The notes beneath the pieces are model-generated. The model saw nothing but the letters and a program-made list of their open reading frames with translations. It was not told the origin of the DNA and did no database searches. From Desulfospira joergensenii DSM 10085 (GTDB lineage: Bacteria > Desulfobacterota > Desulfobacteria > Desulfobacterales > Desulfobacteraceae), in NCBI RefSeq assembly GCF_000420085.1, contig NZ_ATUG01000003.1, positions 992,001 through 1,056,000 on the forward strand: a stretch of DNA of 64,000 nucleotides, read 5' to 3'. This document shows, piece after piece, positions 16,336-24,573 of this stretch. The first letter of the stretch is position 1, and each line of letters begins with the position of its first letter. Both the position numbers and the translations under genes were made by a program.

Positions 16336-16416
16336 AGATGCCCCTGCCAGACAAATATGGGCTTGGAATCTAAAACCTGGCAGGTTACATTCGGGCGTTG
16401 ACTGTCTCAGGCATCT
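16336..16416. ncRNA. Candidate structured RNA upstream of cooS
   Basis: Two nested stems are contiguous on the 5' side. AGATGCC (16336-16342) pairs with GGCATCT (16410-16416), and CCTGCCAG (16343-16350) pairs exactly with CTGGCAGG (16377-16384). This gives an 81-base element with 15 perfect pairs, a 26-base inner loop and a 25-base side strand that contains TGACTGTCTCA. It lies 300 bases before cooS in the sense direction. It has no tRNA T-arm and matches no riboswitch I recognise. It could be a leader RNA or merely a set of protein-binding repeats. Confidence 0.35.
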
Positions 16417-16480
16417 GTATCAATAAAAATACAAAAATAATACAGGAATGTATCGAACCTGGTGATTTCAACGAAAAACC

Positions 16481-16504
16481 GGGTACTCCCACCCCGTAGT
16501 ACCC
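16481..16504. promoter_or_regulatory. Inverted repeat upstream of cooS
   Basis: GGGTACT-N10-AGTACCC is a perfect 7-bp inverted repeat followed by an A/T-rich tract. It may be an operator or a weak stem-loop terminator; no further support is visible. Confidence 0.3.
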
Positions 16505-16622
16505 TTATAATAATAAAAAACATTTTTTTTCAACCTTTAATTTACACTTTTCACTTGGTTTTGCTCTTTTTTAATGACCTGCCTTTCCGATTTCACTATC
16601 TTTGGGCCCTGACTTGATTTTT

Positions 16623-16650
16623 ATACCACGAAGTGGTATGTATCTTGTAT
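16623..16650 (+). promoter_or_regulatory. Palindromic operator overlapping a sigma54-like promoter of cooS
   Basis: ATACCAC-GAA-GTGGTAT (16623-16639) is a perfect 7-bp inverted repeat. Its right arm overlaps TGGTATG-TATC-TTGTA (16634-16649), which resembles a -24/-12 promoter but has GT instead of GC at -12. The core CCAC-N3-GTGG recurs upstream of msrAB (25771-25785). Confidence 0.45.
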
Positions 16651-16717
16651 ATAAGATTCTACCCCCCCTTTTCTCTAACCCGGGCAACGGCAAGTCATTG
16701 TCAAACCAGGAGGAGAT

Positions 16718-18679
16718 ATGAAAAAAACAGAAAAGAAAATCCGGGCCGGCGCATCGGAAGTGACTGCGTGCGAGGCCACAGCACAGATGCTTGAAAAAGC
16801 CAGAGCCGACGGGGTTGTCCTTGACCTTGACCGGGGACAGGATATGAAGGCCTGTCCCATCGGTGAAGAATCTGCCTGCTGCAAACACTGCTTCATGGGG
16901 CCCTGCCGCCTGAACCCCAGGGATCCCTATAAAAAGGTGGGAATCTGCGGAGCCACCATCGACACCATTGCGGCAAGGAATTTCGGCCGAATGGTGGCTG
17001 CCGGATCTGCATCCCACAATGACCACGGCATGCATATCCTGAAGTTGTTCAAGGATGTCATTGACGGAAAAGTTCTCGATTTCGGAATCAAGGATGTTCT
17101 GAAACTGGAACAGCTGGCCCTGTCCCTGGGGATTGATGTCGAAGGCAAGGAGGTCCAGGAACTGGGAAAAGAACTCTATGAAGAGCTGGAAAAGACATTT
17201 TCCAATGTAGACGGGGAAATGCCCCTGACCCGACGGGTCCCCGAAGCAACCCTGGAAACCTGGAGAAAGCACGGAGTGGTTCCCCGGGGAGCCATGCTTG
17301 AAGTCATGGAACTCATGAGCCGGACCCACATCGGCTGCGACCAGGAATATGAAAACCTGACCAAACAGATCACCCGCACGGCCCTGGCCGACGGATGGGG
17401 CGGCTCCATGATTGCCACGGAATTGTCCGATATCATGTTCGGCAGTCCTGTCCCTCTCCAGGCCGAGGTCAACATGGGGGTTCTGAAAGAGGACCATGTC
17501 AACGTTATTGTCCACGGCCATGAACCGGCCATGTTTGAAGCCATTCTTGCCGGGGTCAACGACCCGTTCTTTATCGATCAGGCAAAGGAAAAGGGGGCAG
17601 AGGGAATCAACCTGGTGGGCATGTGCTGTTCCGGCGCCGAGATGATGTCCCGGCACGGGATCCCCCATGCCGGAAACTTCGGATCCACCGAGGCGGTCAT
17701 GGTCACCGGTGCCGTGGATGCCATGGTGGTGGACATCCAATGCATCAAGCAGGGCCTGGCCGCTGTTGCCAAAGCCTATGACACCCATCTCATCACCACC
17801 AACCCCAGGTGTCATATCGAAGGCGCCTCCCACGTAGAATTTGAAGAAACCGATCCCCGGAAATGCACGGACGAGATCCTGATCCGGGCCATCTCCCGGT
17901 TCAGCACCCGGTCGGTTCCCGTGGTGATCCCATCCCAGACCCGGAAAGGAATCCACGGTTTTTCCCATGAGTACATTGAATATATGCTGGGCGGAACCTT
18001 CAGGGGCAGCTATTCCCCCCTGAATGATAATATCATCAACGGAAGAATCCGGGGTGTCGCCGGGGTTGTGGGCTGTACCAACCCCAAGGTGAGACAGGAT
18101 TCCGTCCATATTGAACTGGTTAAGGAACTGATCAAAAACGATGTCCTGGTCCTCCAGACCGGGTGCTCCCAGATCGCCCTTGCCAAGGAAGGTCTACTGG
18201 TGCCCGAGGCAGCCCCCCTTGCCGGCCCCGGCCTGGCCGAGGTCTGTGAAACCGTGGGCATGCCCCCGGTATTGGGTCTGGGATCCTGTGTGGACAACAC
18301 CCGGATCCTCATTGCCGCTTCCGCCATGGTCAAGGCCGGAGGACTGGGCACCAGCATTGCCGATCTTCCGGCCGCCGGATGCGCCCCGGAGTGGATGAGC
18401 GAAAAAGCCCTGGCCATTGGCCATTATTTCGTGGCTTCCGGAGTGTTTACGGTATTCGGCATCGGATTTCCCATTGTAAAGGATACCAAATACCATGACT
18501 ACCTTTTCAGGGGCATGGAAGACCTTGGATACGGCAAATGGGGAATGGCAAAGGATCCCCATGCCATTGCGCGGCTCATGATCGACCACATCGACAAAAA
18601 ACGCAAACAGCTCGGCATTGACAAGGCCAGGGAAAGAACCCTGGTGGATATGTCGGACAGGAGGGAACTGGTCTCCTGA
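16718..18679 (+). CDS. cooS: Monofunctional Ni-Fe carbon monoxide dehydrogenase, catalytic subunit
   Basis: The 653-residue subunit oxidises CO to CO2 as a homodimer. All cluster ligands can be traced: C46 and C54 for the bridging D-cluster; C55, C58, C63 and C77 for the B-cluster; and, for the Ni-4Fe-4S C-cluster, a histidine in VHGHEP (266-268) with C304 (GMCCSGAEM), C342 (DIQCIKQ), C453 (VGCTNP), C483 (TGCSQIA) and C524 (GSCVDN). The N-terminal MKACPIGEESACCKHCFMGP is diagnostic. A GGAGGAG ribosome site precedes the ATG. No cooF or cooC lies beside it, so it stands alone between two control signals. It needs nickel; a Nik/Dpp-like importer lies 30 kb away. Confidence 0.97.
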   Translation: MKKTEKKIRAGASEVTACEATAQMLEKARADGVVLDLDRGQDMKACPIGEESACCKHCFMGPCRLNPRDPYKKVGICGATIDTIAARNFGRMVAAGSASHNDHGMHILKLFKDVIDGKVLDFGIKDVLKLEQLALSLGIDVEGKEVQELGKELYEELEKTFSNVDGEMPLTRRVPEATLETWRKHGVVPRGAMLEVMELMSRTHIGCDQEYENLTKQITRTALADGWGGSMIATELSDIMFGSPVPLQAEVNMGVLKEDHVNVIVHGHEPAMFEAILAGVNDPFFIDQAKEKGAEGINLVGMCCSGAEMMSRHGIPHAGNFGSTEAVMVTGAVDAMVVDIQCIKQGLAAVAKAYDTHLITTNPRCHIEGASHVEFEETDPRKCTDEILIRAISRFSTRSVPVVIPSQTRKGIHGFSHEYIEYMLGGTFRGSYSPLNDNIINGRIRGVAGVVGCTNPKVRQDSVHIELVKELIKNDVLVLQTGCSQIALAKEGLLVPEAAPLAGPGLAEVCETVGMPPVLGLGSCVDNTRILIAASAMVKAGGLGTSIADLPAAGCAPEWMSEKALAIGHYFVASGVFTVFGIGFPIVKDTKYHDYLFRGMEDLGYGKWGMAKDPHAIARLMIDHIDKKRKQLGIDKARERTLVDMSDRRELVS

Positions 18680-18706
18680 TCGAGTTGTCTGGAATTTAAA
18701 ATGCAG

Positions 18707-18754
18707 GGACCGGCCTGAAAATCTTCTCTACTCTTTCAGGCCGGTCCTTTTTTT
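18707..18754 (+). terminator. Intrinsic terminator of cooS
   Basis: A 14-bp perfect stem (18707-18720 with 18734-18747) with a 13-base loop is followed at once by seven Ts. It lies 28 bases after the cooS stop, so cooS is probably monocistronic. Confidence 0.92.
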
Positions 18755-18896
18755 GCAAATAAATTTCCATAAGTGTATTTTTATAATTGGATTTTGCGGT
18801 TGCATTGTCAGGGCTGAAAATATAAACTACCTGGGAGAATCAACCGCTTCAGGCAATTTAAAAGACCATTCAAAACCGATAACGAGGAGATCAGGC

Positions 18897-19442
18897 ATGA
18901 AAAAGACTATTTTCCTATCCAGCTTTCTGGCACTTATTTTTCTATTCTTCACGGTTCCGAACCTTTGGGCTTCGGATTACCAGCACAGCCTAAAGATAAA
19001 TGAAATGGATTTTTCCTGGAATTTGAATGAAACCACCATGGACATAAGGATCTCAGCCGAGACAACCGGATGGGTGGGAATCGGATTCAATCCGGAGGAA
19101 TCCATGCTTGGGGCAAATATCATCATCGGGTATGTCAAAAAAGGCAAGGCCAGGATAGAAGACCATTACGGGATCCGGAAAAGAGCCCATGCTCCGGATG
19201 AAAAACAGGACGGAACGAGCAATATCACCAACCCTGAGGGATCGGAAGAAAACGGGATCACTACCCTCTCCTTTACCATTCCCCTGAATTCCGGAGACCA
19301 GTATGATCCACCGGTTAAAACCGATGGGCCCAATGTCATGATCTTTGCCCATGGCGAAAAAAGGGACTCTCTCAGAACCCGTCACAGCTTCAGGACAACC
19401 TGGGAAATCAATCTCAAAACCGGCGAAGGAAAAGAGCTTTAA
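18897..19442 (+). CDS. Secreted DOMON-domain protein
   Basis: The 181-residue protein has a signal peptide (KKTIFLSSFLALIFLFFTVP, cleavage near WAS-DY). The mature part is a DOMON fold: FSWNLNETTMDIRISAETTG followed by WVGIGFNPEESMLGANIIIG, the typical signature. DOMON domains bind haem b or sugars and often act in extracytoplasmic electron transfer. The start at 18897 has a GAGGAG site; an open frame runs further upstream but would lack a signal peptide. The gene ends one base before the SCO start, so both belong to the oxidase-assembly group. Confidence 0.85.
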   Translation: MKKTIFLSSFLALIFLFFTVPNLWASDYQHSLKINEMDFSWNLNETTMDIRISAETTGWVGIGFNPEESMLGANIIIGYVKKGKARIEDHYGIRKRAHAPDEKQDGTSNITNPEGSEENGITTLSFTIPLNSGDQYDPPVKTDGPNVMIFAHGEKRDSLRTRHSFRTTWEINLKTGEGKEL

Positions 19443-19443
19443 G

Positions 19444-20412
19444 ATGAGATCCTCTCTGAACCTCCGTTTTACCTGGGGAATCCTTCTTGGGCTGATTCTT
19501 TTCTGGACCCTGCCCGGCATTGCCCAGAACCATGAATCCGGACATGATTCCACCCACGGATCAAGTGCAGAACCGTCCATGGCCCATGATTCCCCAGAGA
19601 TGCAGATGGACCCGGATACGGACGCGGATCCAATGGACAAACACAAACACCATGTCATGGGACAGGACCCGGCCGCGGAAAAACTGCCCGAGGACGAGGC
19701 CCTTGAACTGGCCTCAAAGGTAAGGGTAGAGGAAAAGCTGGGGTCGTTCATCGACAAGGATGCGGCTTTTACGGATGAAAACGGAAATCCCATCAAAATA
19801 GGAGATCTTCTGGACAAGCCCGTGGTCCTTCTGCCCATCTATTTTTTCTGCCCCACGATATGCAGTTTTCTCCAGGCAGACCTGGTAAAGGTCATCAACG
19901 ATATTGATCCGGTGCCGGGCCGGGATTTCAACCTGGTGACCCTAAGTTTTTCCCGGGACGAGACCCCTGAAAATGCCCTGGATGCCAAAAAAAACTATGC
20001 AAGGCTGGTCACAAAGGAGTTTCCCTTGGAAAACTGGCATTACCTGACCGGCACCCCGGAGAATATCAAAAGAGTGACCGATTCCCTGGGATTTCATTTT
20101 ATAAGAAAAGAAAAGCACCTTTACGTCCATCCCAATGTTCTGATCGTCCTGGCCCAGGGCGGTAAAATCACCCGGTACGTCTACGGCCCCAATTTCCTGC
20201 CCTTTGACGTGGGAATGGCCCTGGCAGAGGCGGATCAGGGAAAGACCGGCATTTCCATCAAACGGGGAGTCATGTCGTTCTGCTTTAATTATGATCCGGA
20301 AAAACAGACCTATGCATTCAATATCTTCCGGGTGGCCGGGACTGTGATCCTCCTCTTTCTGGCGGGTCTGGTCCTTTTTCTCGTGTTTGCCCCGGGAAAA
20401 AAACGAAAATAA
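19444..20412 (+). CDS. SCO1/SenC copper chaperone, membrane-anchored, with His/Met-rich segment
   Basis: The 322-residue thioredoxin-fold protein delivers copper to the CuA site of cytochrome oxidase. The copper ligands are C136-PTI-C140 and H229 (YVHPNVL). An N-terminal signal segment (about 8-27) is followed by a His/Met/Asp-rich stretch (HESGHDSTH, MQMD, DKHKHHVMG), a likely extra copper-binding region. A C-terminal hydrophobic helix (about 297-317) ends in basic residues. It stands 80 bases ahead of the oxidase operon and one base after the DOMON gene. Confidence 0.92.
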   Translation: MRSSLNLRFTWGILLGLILFWTLPGIAQNHESGHDSTHGSSAEPSMAHDSPEMQMDPDTDADPMDKHKHHVMGQDPAAEKLPEDEALELASKVRVEEKLGSFIDKDAAFTDENGNPIKIGDLLDKPVVLLPIYFFCPTICSFLQADLVKVINDIDPVPGRDFNLVTLSFSRDETPENALDAKKNYARLVTKEFPLENWHYLTGTPENIKRVTDSLGFHFIRKEKHLYVHPNVLIVLAQGGKITRYVYGPNFLPFDVGMALAEADQGKTGISIKRGVMSFCFNYDPEKQTYAFNIFRVAGTVILLFLAGLVLFLVFAPGKKRK

Positions 20413-20430
20413 TTAGACACAGGAACAAAA

Positions 20431-20446
20431 CTGTATCATGATACAG
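20431..20446. promoter_or_regulatory. 16-bp perfect palindrome ahead of the oxidase operon
   Basis: CTGTATCATGATACAG is fully self-complementary and lies 46 bases before the subunit I start in an otherwise short gap. This position suits an operator for a dimeric regulator. No family-specific consensus is recognised. Confidence 0.5.
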
Positions 20447-20491
20447 GATGGGAGCAAATCGTTTCACTCTAAAGGAGAAGAGGCATAACCC

Positions 20492-22150
20492 ATGGAAAAA
20501 CCGGCTTCTTTTTTTCAAACCCCTGAGCCTGCCCGGTTCAAGGGAATCATGTCCTGGCTCATCACCTATGATCATAAGCGCATCGGGCTCATGTACCTGG
20601 CTGTGATCATGTTCTGGTTTTTATTTGCCATTCTCCTGGGAGGGCTGATCCGGCTGGAACTCATGTTCCCCGGGGAAACCGTCATGGATGCACAAATTTA
20701 CAACTCCGTGTTCACCCTCCACGGGGTGATCATGATTTTTCTCTTCATCATCCCGGCCCTGCCGGCCATATTTGGAAATTTTCTCCTCCCCATCCAGATC
20801 GGGGCGGATGATGTGTTTTTTCCCAGGCTTAATCTTCTCTCCTGGTATCTTTACGTGCTTGGAGGCATCATCGCCATTGTCTCCCTTTTTTCAGACGGGT
20901 TCCCGGATACGGGATGGACTTTTTACGTTCCCTTTTCCATATCCACCAACACCAACGTGTCCACTGCAGTATTTGCCGCCTTTGTCCTGGGAATGGCATC
21001 CATGCTGACGGGCCTGAACTTCATCACCACCATTCACCGGATGAGGAAAAAGGAAATGGGCTGGATGCAGATTCCGCTCTTTACCTGGACCCTGTACGCC
21101 ACTTCCTGGGTCCAGCTTCTGGCCACCCCCGTGGTCTCCATCACCCTTCTTCTGGTCATCTTTGAGCGGACATTCAACATCGGCCTTTTTGACGCCTCCC
21201 GGGGCGGGGATCCCATTTTATACCAGCACCTGTTCTGGATGTATTCCCACCCGGCCGTCTATATCATGATCCTGCCCGGCATGGGGGTGATCTCCGAGAT
21301 CATCCCGGTATTTTCCCGGAAGGCCATCTTCGGATACAAGGCCATTGTGGCCTCTTCCATGGCCATTGCCATTGCCGGATCCCTAGTCTGGGCCCATCAC
21401 ATGTACACCAGCGGCATGAGCGACACTGCCGTGTTTGTCTTTTCCTTTCTGACCTTTATCGTGGCCATCCCTTCGGCCATCAAGGTATTTTCCTGGGTCT
21501 CCACCCTGTACAAGGGCTCCATTCAGATGACCCCGCCCCTGCTTTTTGCCCTCTGCTTTGTCTATCTCTTTTCCGTGGGAGGTCTTACCGGACTGGTCCT
21601 GGGCGCGGCAGGTCCTGACATCCATGTCCACGATACCCATTTTGTGGTGGCCCACTTTCATTTCACCATGTTCGGGGGAACCGGATTTGCCTTTTTTGCA
21701 GCCCTCCACTTCTGGTGGCCCAAGATGTTCGGAAGGATGTACAATTTTAAAGCGGCCTATACCGCCGCCATCCTGGTCACCTCAGGATTCATGCTCCACT
21801 ACGTCCCCATGTTCGTCCTGGGACTCCAGGGCATGCCCAGGAGGTATTTTGACTACCTGCCCCAGTATGCCACCGGTAATTTCTGGGCAGGCTTTGGGGG
21901 TGTTCTCATGATCCTGGGCATCTTTCTCATGATGGGCAATCTGGCCTTATCCCTTGTGAGCAGAAAAGAGGAAACCCGGGATCTCTCAGATCCCTGGGGG
22001 GGAACCACCCTGGAATGGGCCACCCCCTCCCCTCCCCCCCTGCACAATTTTGTTCAGGAACCCCAGGTCCTGGATTACCCCTATGATTTCTCAAAGGTGA
22101 TTGAAAAATTTTCCTCTTCGCCGCTCAACCCAGACAGGAAAGGGGGATAA
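20492..22150 (+). CDS. ctaD: Cytochrome c oxidase subunit I, haem-copper A2 type
   Basis: The 552-residue subunit has twelve or so helices. Haem and copper ligands are in FTLHGVIMIF, MYSHPAVYIM, AHHMY and HFVVAHFHFTMFGG. Helix VI reads YSHPAVY instead of the GHPEVY of A1 oxidases, which marks the A2 subgroup (YS replaces the proton-channel glutamate). The K-channel threonine is in IQMTPPLLF. It reduces O2 with electrons from subunit II and pumps protons. A good ribosome site (AAAGGAGAAGAGG) precedes it. It heads the order I-III-IV-II-ctaB, preceded by SCO. A haem-copper oxidase in an otherwise anaerobic gene setting is notable. Confidence 0.96.
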   Translation: MEKPASFFQTPEPARFKGIMSWLITYDHKRIGLMYLAVIMFWFLFAILLGGLIRLELMFPGETVMDAQIYNSVFTLHGVIMIFLFIIPALPAIFGNFLLPIQIGADDVFFPRLNLLSWYLYVLGGIIAIVSLFSDGFPDTGWTFYVPFSISTNTNVSTAVFAAFVLGMASMLTGLNFITTIHRMRKKEMGWMQIPLFTWTLYATSWVQLLATPVVSITLLLVIFERTFNIGLFDASRGGDPILYQHLFWMYSHPAVYIMILPGMGVISEIIPVFSRKAIFGYKAIVASSMAIAIAGSLVWAHHMYTSGMSDTAVFVFSFLTFIVAIPSAIKVFSWVSTLYKGSIQMTPPLLFALCFVYLFSVGGLTGLVLGAAGPDIHVHDTHFVVAHFHFTMFGGTGFAFFAALHFWWPKMFGRMYNFKAAYTAAILVTSGFMLHYVPMFVLGLQGMPRRYFDYLPQYATGNFWAGFGGVLMILGIFLMMGNLALSLVSRKEETRDLSDPWGGTTLEWATPSPPPLHNFVQEPQVLDYPYDFSKVIEKFSSSPLNPDRKGG

Positions 22151-22795
22151 ATGAATCTGTCTTCAATCAAAACCCAGGACCTACAGCCGGACGCAGAATC
22201 GGCCAGCCCGGCCGACAATGCCGGCAAAAAACTGGGCATGTGGTTATTCCTCTACACGGAAATCATCCTATTCGGGGGACTCTTTGTTCTCTATGCCGTC
22301 TACCTGAAACTATATGCCTCTGATTTTGCCGAAGGTGCACAGGAACTCAATAAAATCTTCGGTGTTGTCAACACCGTCATTCTCCTGATTTCAAGCTTTG
22401 CCGTAGCCGCCTCCATCACGGCCATCCAGAAAAATGAACGGGGCATTGCCCTTTTCAGTCTTGGAACCGCCTTGCTCTGCGGGGCTGTCTTCCTGGTCAA
22501 CAAGTACTTTGAATGGGGCCATAAGATCTCCCACGGCATTTATCCCAACTCGGATAAGCTGGTTGACGGGCCGGCCGGCCAGAACCTTTTTTTCGGACTT
22601 TATTACGTGATTACCGGGCTCCACGGAGTTCATATTGTCATCGGCATGACCCTGCTGGCGGTGAGTCTGGTCTTTGTTCTCAGGGGCAGGATCTCTTCGG
22701 GTTCCTATGCTCTTCTGGACAACGCCGGGCTATACTGGCATTTGGTGGATCTGATCTGGATTTTTATTTTTCCTTTGTTTTACCTGGTCATATGA
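22151..22795 (+). CDS. ctaE: Cytochrome c oxidase subunit III
   Basis: The 214-residue subunit has five to six hydrophobic helices, starting in the base after the subunit I stop. Family features include MWLFLYTEIILFGGLFVLYA and the C-terminal WHLVDLIWIFIFPLFYLV. Subunit III stabilises the catalytic core and its proton uptake. The soluble N-terminal 30 residues are polar. Confidence 0.93.
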   Translation: MNLSSIKTQDLQPDAESASPADNAGKKLGMWLFLYTEIILFGGLFVLYAVYLKLYASDFAEGAQELNKIFGVVNTVILLISSFAVAASITAIQKNERGIALFSLGTALLCGAVFLVNKYFEWGHKISHGIYPNSDKLVDGPAGQNLFFGLYYVITGLHGVHIVIGMTLLAVSLVFVLRGRISSGSYALLDNAGLYWHLVDLIWIFIFPLFYLVI

Positions 22796-22807
22796 AGGAA
22801 ACTCTTT

Positions 22808-23083
22808 ATGGAAAATCATGTTTCAAGCTATAAATCTCTAGGAATTGTCCTTTGCGCCCTCCTGGTCCTTACCGGGCTAACGGTGGGGGCATCCTATGTG
22901 GACCTTGGCCGGTTCAATGTCTGGGCGGCATTGCTCATCGCGTCCTTTAAGGGCACCCTGGTCCTCATGTATTTCATGCATATGAAGTATGAGGGGAAAA
23001 CGCTGATTCTTTCATTTATCGGCACCCTGTTTTTTCTGGCCATTATGATCAGTTTTACCTTCTGGGATATTTCATTCAGATGA
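22808..23083 (+). CDS. ctaF: Cytochrome c oxidase subunit IV (prokaryotic type)
   Basis: The 91-residue protein has three hydrophobic helices. The motif LIASFKGTLVLMYFMHMKYE is characteristic of the bacterial COX4 family (caa3/CyoD-like small subunit). It lies 12 bases after subunit III and 9 bases before subunit II, clearly within the oxidase operon. Confidence 0.88.
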   Translation: MENHVSSYKSLGIVLCALLVLTGLTVGASYVDLGRFNVWAALLIASFKGTLVLMYFMHMKYEGKTLILSFIGTLFFLAIMISFTFWDISFR

Positions 23084-23092
23084 GGCAGACAA

Positions 23093-23713
23093 ATGAATAA
23101 TTTAGGGGATACTCCTGTCAATCCGGTCACCCTGGTGGACCAGTCTTTTTACTACATCATCGGGTTCTCTTTTCTGTTTCTCTTTGTCATCACCTGCGTG
23201 ATGATTTACTTTGTCATTCATTACCGGCGCAGCCGCCACCCCCATCCTGCGGATATCCGGGGAAATTTCCTGCTGGAATCGATCTGGATCATCATCCCCA
23301 CCATCATTGCCCTGACCATGTTTGCATCTGGATGGAAGGCCTATACCGGGCTGCGGACCGTACCCAGGGGGACCCTTGAGATCGAGGTCATTGCCCAGTC
23401 CTTTTCATGGATCTTTCTCTATCCCAATGACAAGGAAACGGAAAACCTTTTGGTGGTCCCCCAGAACAGGCCGGTCAAGCTAAATCTCACCTCCGACGAC
23501 GTGATCCACAGTCTCTATATTCCGGCGTTCAGGGTAAAGGCAGATGCGGTGAACGGGATGGAGACCTATGCCTGGTTTCTCCCCGAAGAAACCGGTGAGT
23601 TCCATTTCCAGTGCACGGAATATTGCGGGGTCGGACATGCTGAAATGGTGGGGGTTCTGAAGGTGGTTCCCCCGGAAGAGTATGAAAAATGGCTGGAAGA
23701 GGATGAATGGTAA
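23093..23713 (+). CDS. ctaC: Cytochrome c oxidase subunit II with CuA site
   Basis: The 206-residue subunit has two N-terminal helices (about 18-40 and 62-82) and a periplasmic cupredoxin domain. CuA ligands are complete: the histidine in DDVIHSLYIP, and the cluster QCTEYCGVGHAEM (C-x3-C-x3-H-x2-M). This marks a cytochrome c or other periplasmic donor rather than quinol. No C-terminal cytochrome c domain is fused, so a separate donor is needed and none is encoded nearby. The last 11 bases overlap the haem o synthase start. Confidence 0.94.
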   Translation: MNNLGDTPVNPVTLVDQSFYYIIGFSFLFLFVITCVMIYFVIHYRRSRHPHPADIRGNFLLESIWIIIPTIIALTMFASGWKAYTGLRTVPRGTLEIEVIAQSFSWIFLYPNDKETENLLVVPQNRPVKLNLTSDDVIHSLYIPAFRVKADAVNGMETYAWFLPEETGEFHFQCTEYCGVGHAEMVGVLKVVPPEEYEKWLEEDEW

Positions 23714-24569
23714 GTTAAAATCCCTGGTAAAATCCCTGGCAGAGGTGGTAAAGCCTCTTCTCTGCCTTCATATCAGCCTCTCGGCCCTGTTCGGCTTTGC
23801 CCTGGCCAACAGGGGGCTCTCCCAGGACGGGGGATACCTGGGACTCTCGGTCCTGGTCCTGGCCTTGGGATGTGCAGCCCTGAACAATGTACAGGACATG
23901 GAATTCGACGCCTGGTTTGCCCGGACCCGGCACCGGGCCCTGCCCTCCAAGAGGCTGAATCCCGGATCCGCAGTTGTCCTGGGAGCTGTTCTCATCCTTT
24001 CCGGTCTTGGGGGCTTGTTATTTTCTTCCAATGCCGGCCTCCTCCCCCCTGGGCTGGGAGTCCTTGCCCTGGTCTGCTATAACGGCCTTTACACCCCTAT
24101 GAAGAAAAAGAGTCTTCTGGCCATTGTCCCGGGAGCTTTGAGCGGGATGCTGCCCCCCCTGATCGGGTGGTCGGCAGGGGGCCGGTCCATCCTGGACCCG
24201 GAGATCCTCCTGATCATGACAATCATGGGAGTCTGGCAGATCCCCCATTTTTTTCTCCTCCTCTTGAAATCAAACCGGCCCGATTTCGGGGAAGTCCCCT
24301 ATCCCAGTTTCTCGGAACGATTTTCCGGAGTGGGTCTCAAACTCCAGGTCATGATCTGGTGCGGCCTTTACAGCCTCTCTCTTTTCCTGTACCTGTTCCG
24401 GGTCGCCGCCCTTCCGGGCTTTGCCCTGGCCACGGCGATCAACGCCCTCGGGATCCTTTTCTGGACCGGGTTCAGCCTGGTCAACTCAAATCCCTCAAAG
24501 GCATTTGCCGGCATCAACCTCTCCATTCTGGCCTTCATGGGAACCGGGATATTGGGCGCCCTTGCCTGA
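23703..24569 (+). CDS. ctaB: UbiA-family haem o synthase (protohaem IX farnesyltransferase)
   Basis: The 288-residue polytopic prenyltransferase has the first aspartate motif NNVQDMEFDAWFARTRHRAL and later YNGLYTPMKKKS, both typical of CtaB/CyoE. It farnesylates haem b to haem o for the oxidase encoded upstream. The start at 23703 overlaps subunit II by 11 bases, giving translational coupling. No ctaA (haem a synthase) is seen in the window. It converges on msrAB with four bases between stops. Confidence 0.9.
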   Translation: MNGKLKSLVKSLAEVVKPLLCLHISLSALFGFALANRGLSQDGGYLGLSVLVLALGCAALNNVQDMEFDAWFARTRHRALPSKRLNPGSAVVLGAVLILSGLGGLLFSSNAGLLPPGLGVLALVCYNGLYTPMKKKSLLAIVPGALSGMLPPLIGWSAGGRSILDPEILLIMTIMGVWQIPHFFLLLLKSNRPDFGEVPYPSFSERFSGVGLKLQVMIWCGLYSLSLFLYLFRVAALPGFALATAINALGILFWTGFSLVNSNPSKAFAGINLSILAFMGTGILGALA

Positions 24570-24573
24570 CCCC

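Larger units (their letters stand above)
15949..16717. other. Long non-coding stretch between the rubrerythrin and cooS
   Basis: No full gene is evident in these 769 bases. They hold a possible stem-loop just after the rubrerythrin gene (about 15981-16000), a minus-strand frame 16140-15949 that may be a transposase C-terminal remnant (ALKSPDEIYYQ), and a 9-bp perfect inverted repeat at 16242-16263. They also hold a nested paired element at 16336-16416, a GGGTACT/AGTACCC repeat at 16481-16504 and the putative cooS control region at 16623-16650. Confidence 0.6.

Noticed and set aside
16336..16416. tRNA gene
   Set aside because: A 7-bp acceptor-like stem exists, but there is no T-loop, no D-stem and no anticodon arm of normal geometry.
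16571..18109. Long minus-strand open frame (512 codons) opposite cooS
   Set aside because: It lies fully antisense to a gene whose metal ligands are all conserved; its composition is Gly/His-rich as expected of a shadow frame in codon-biased DNA.
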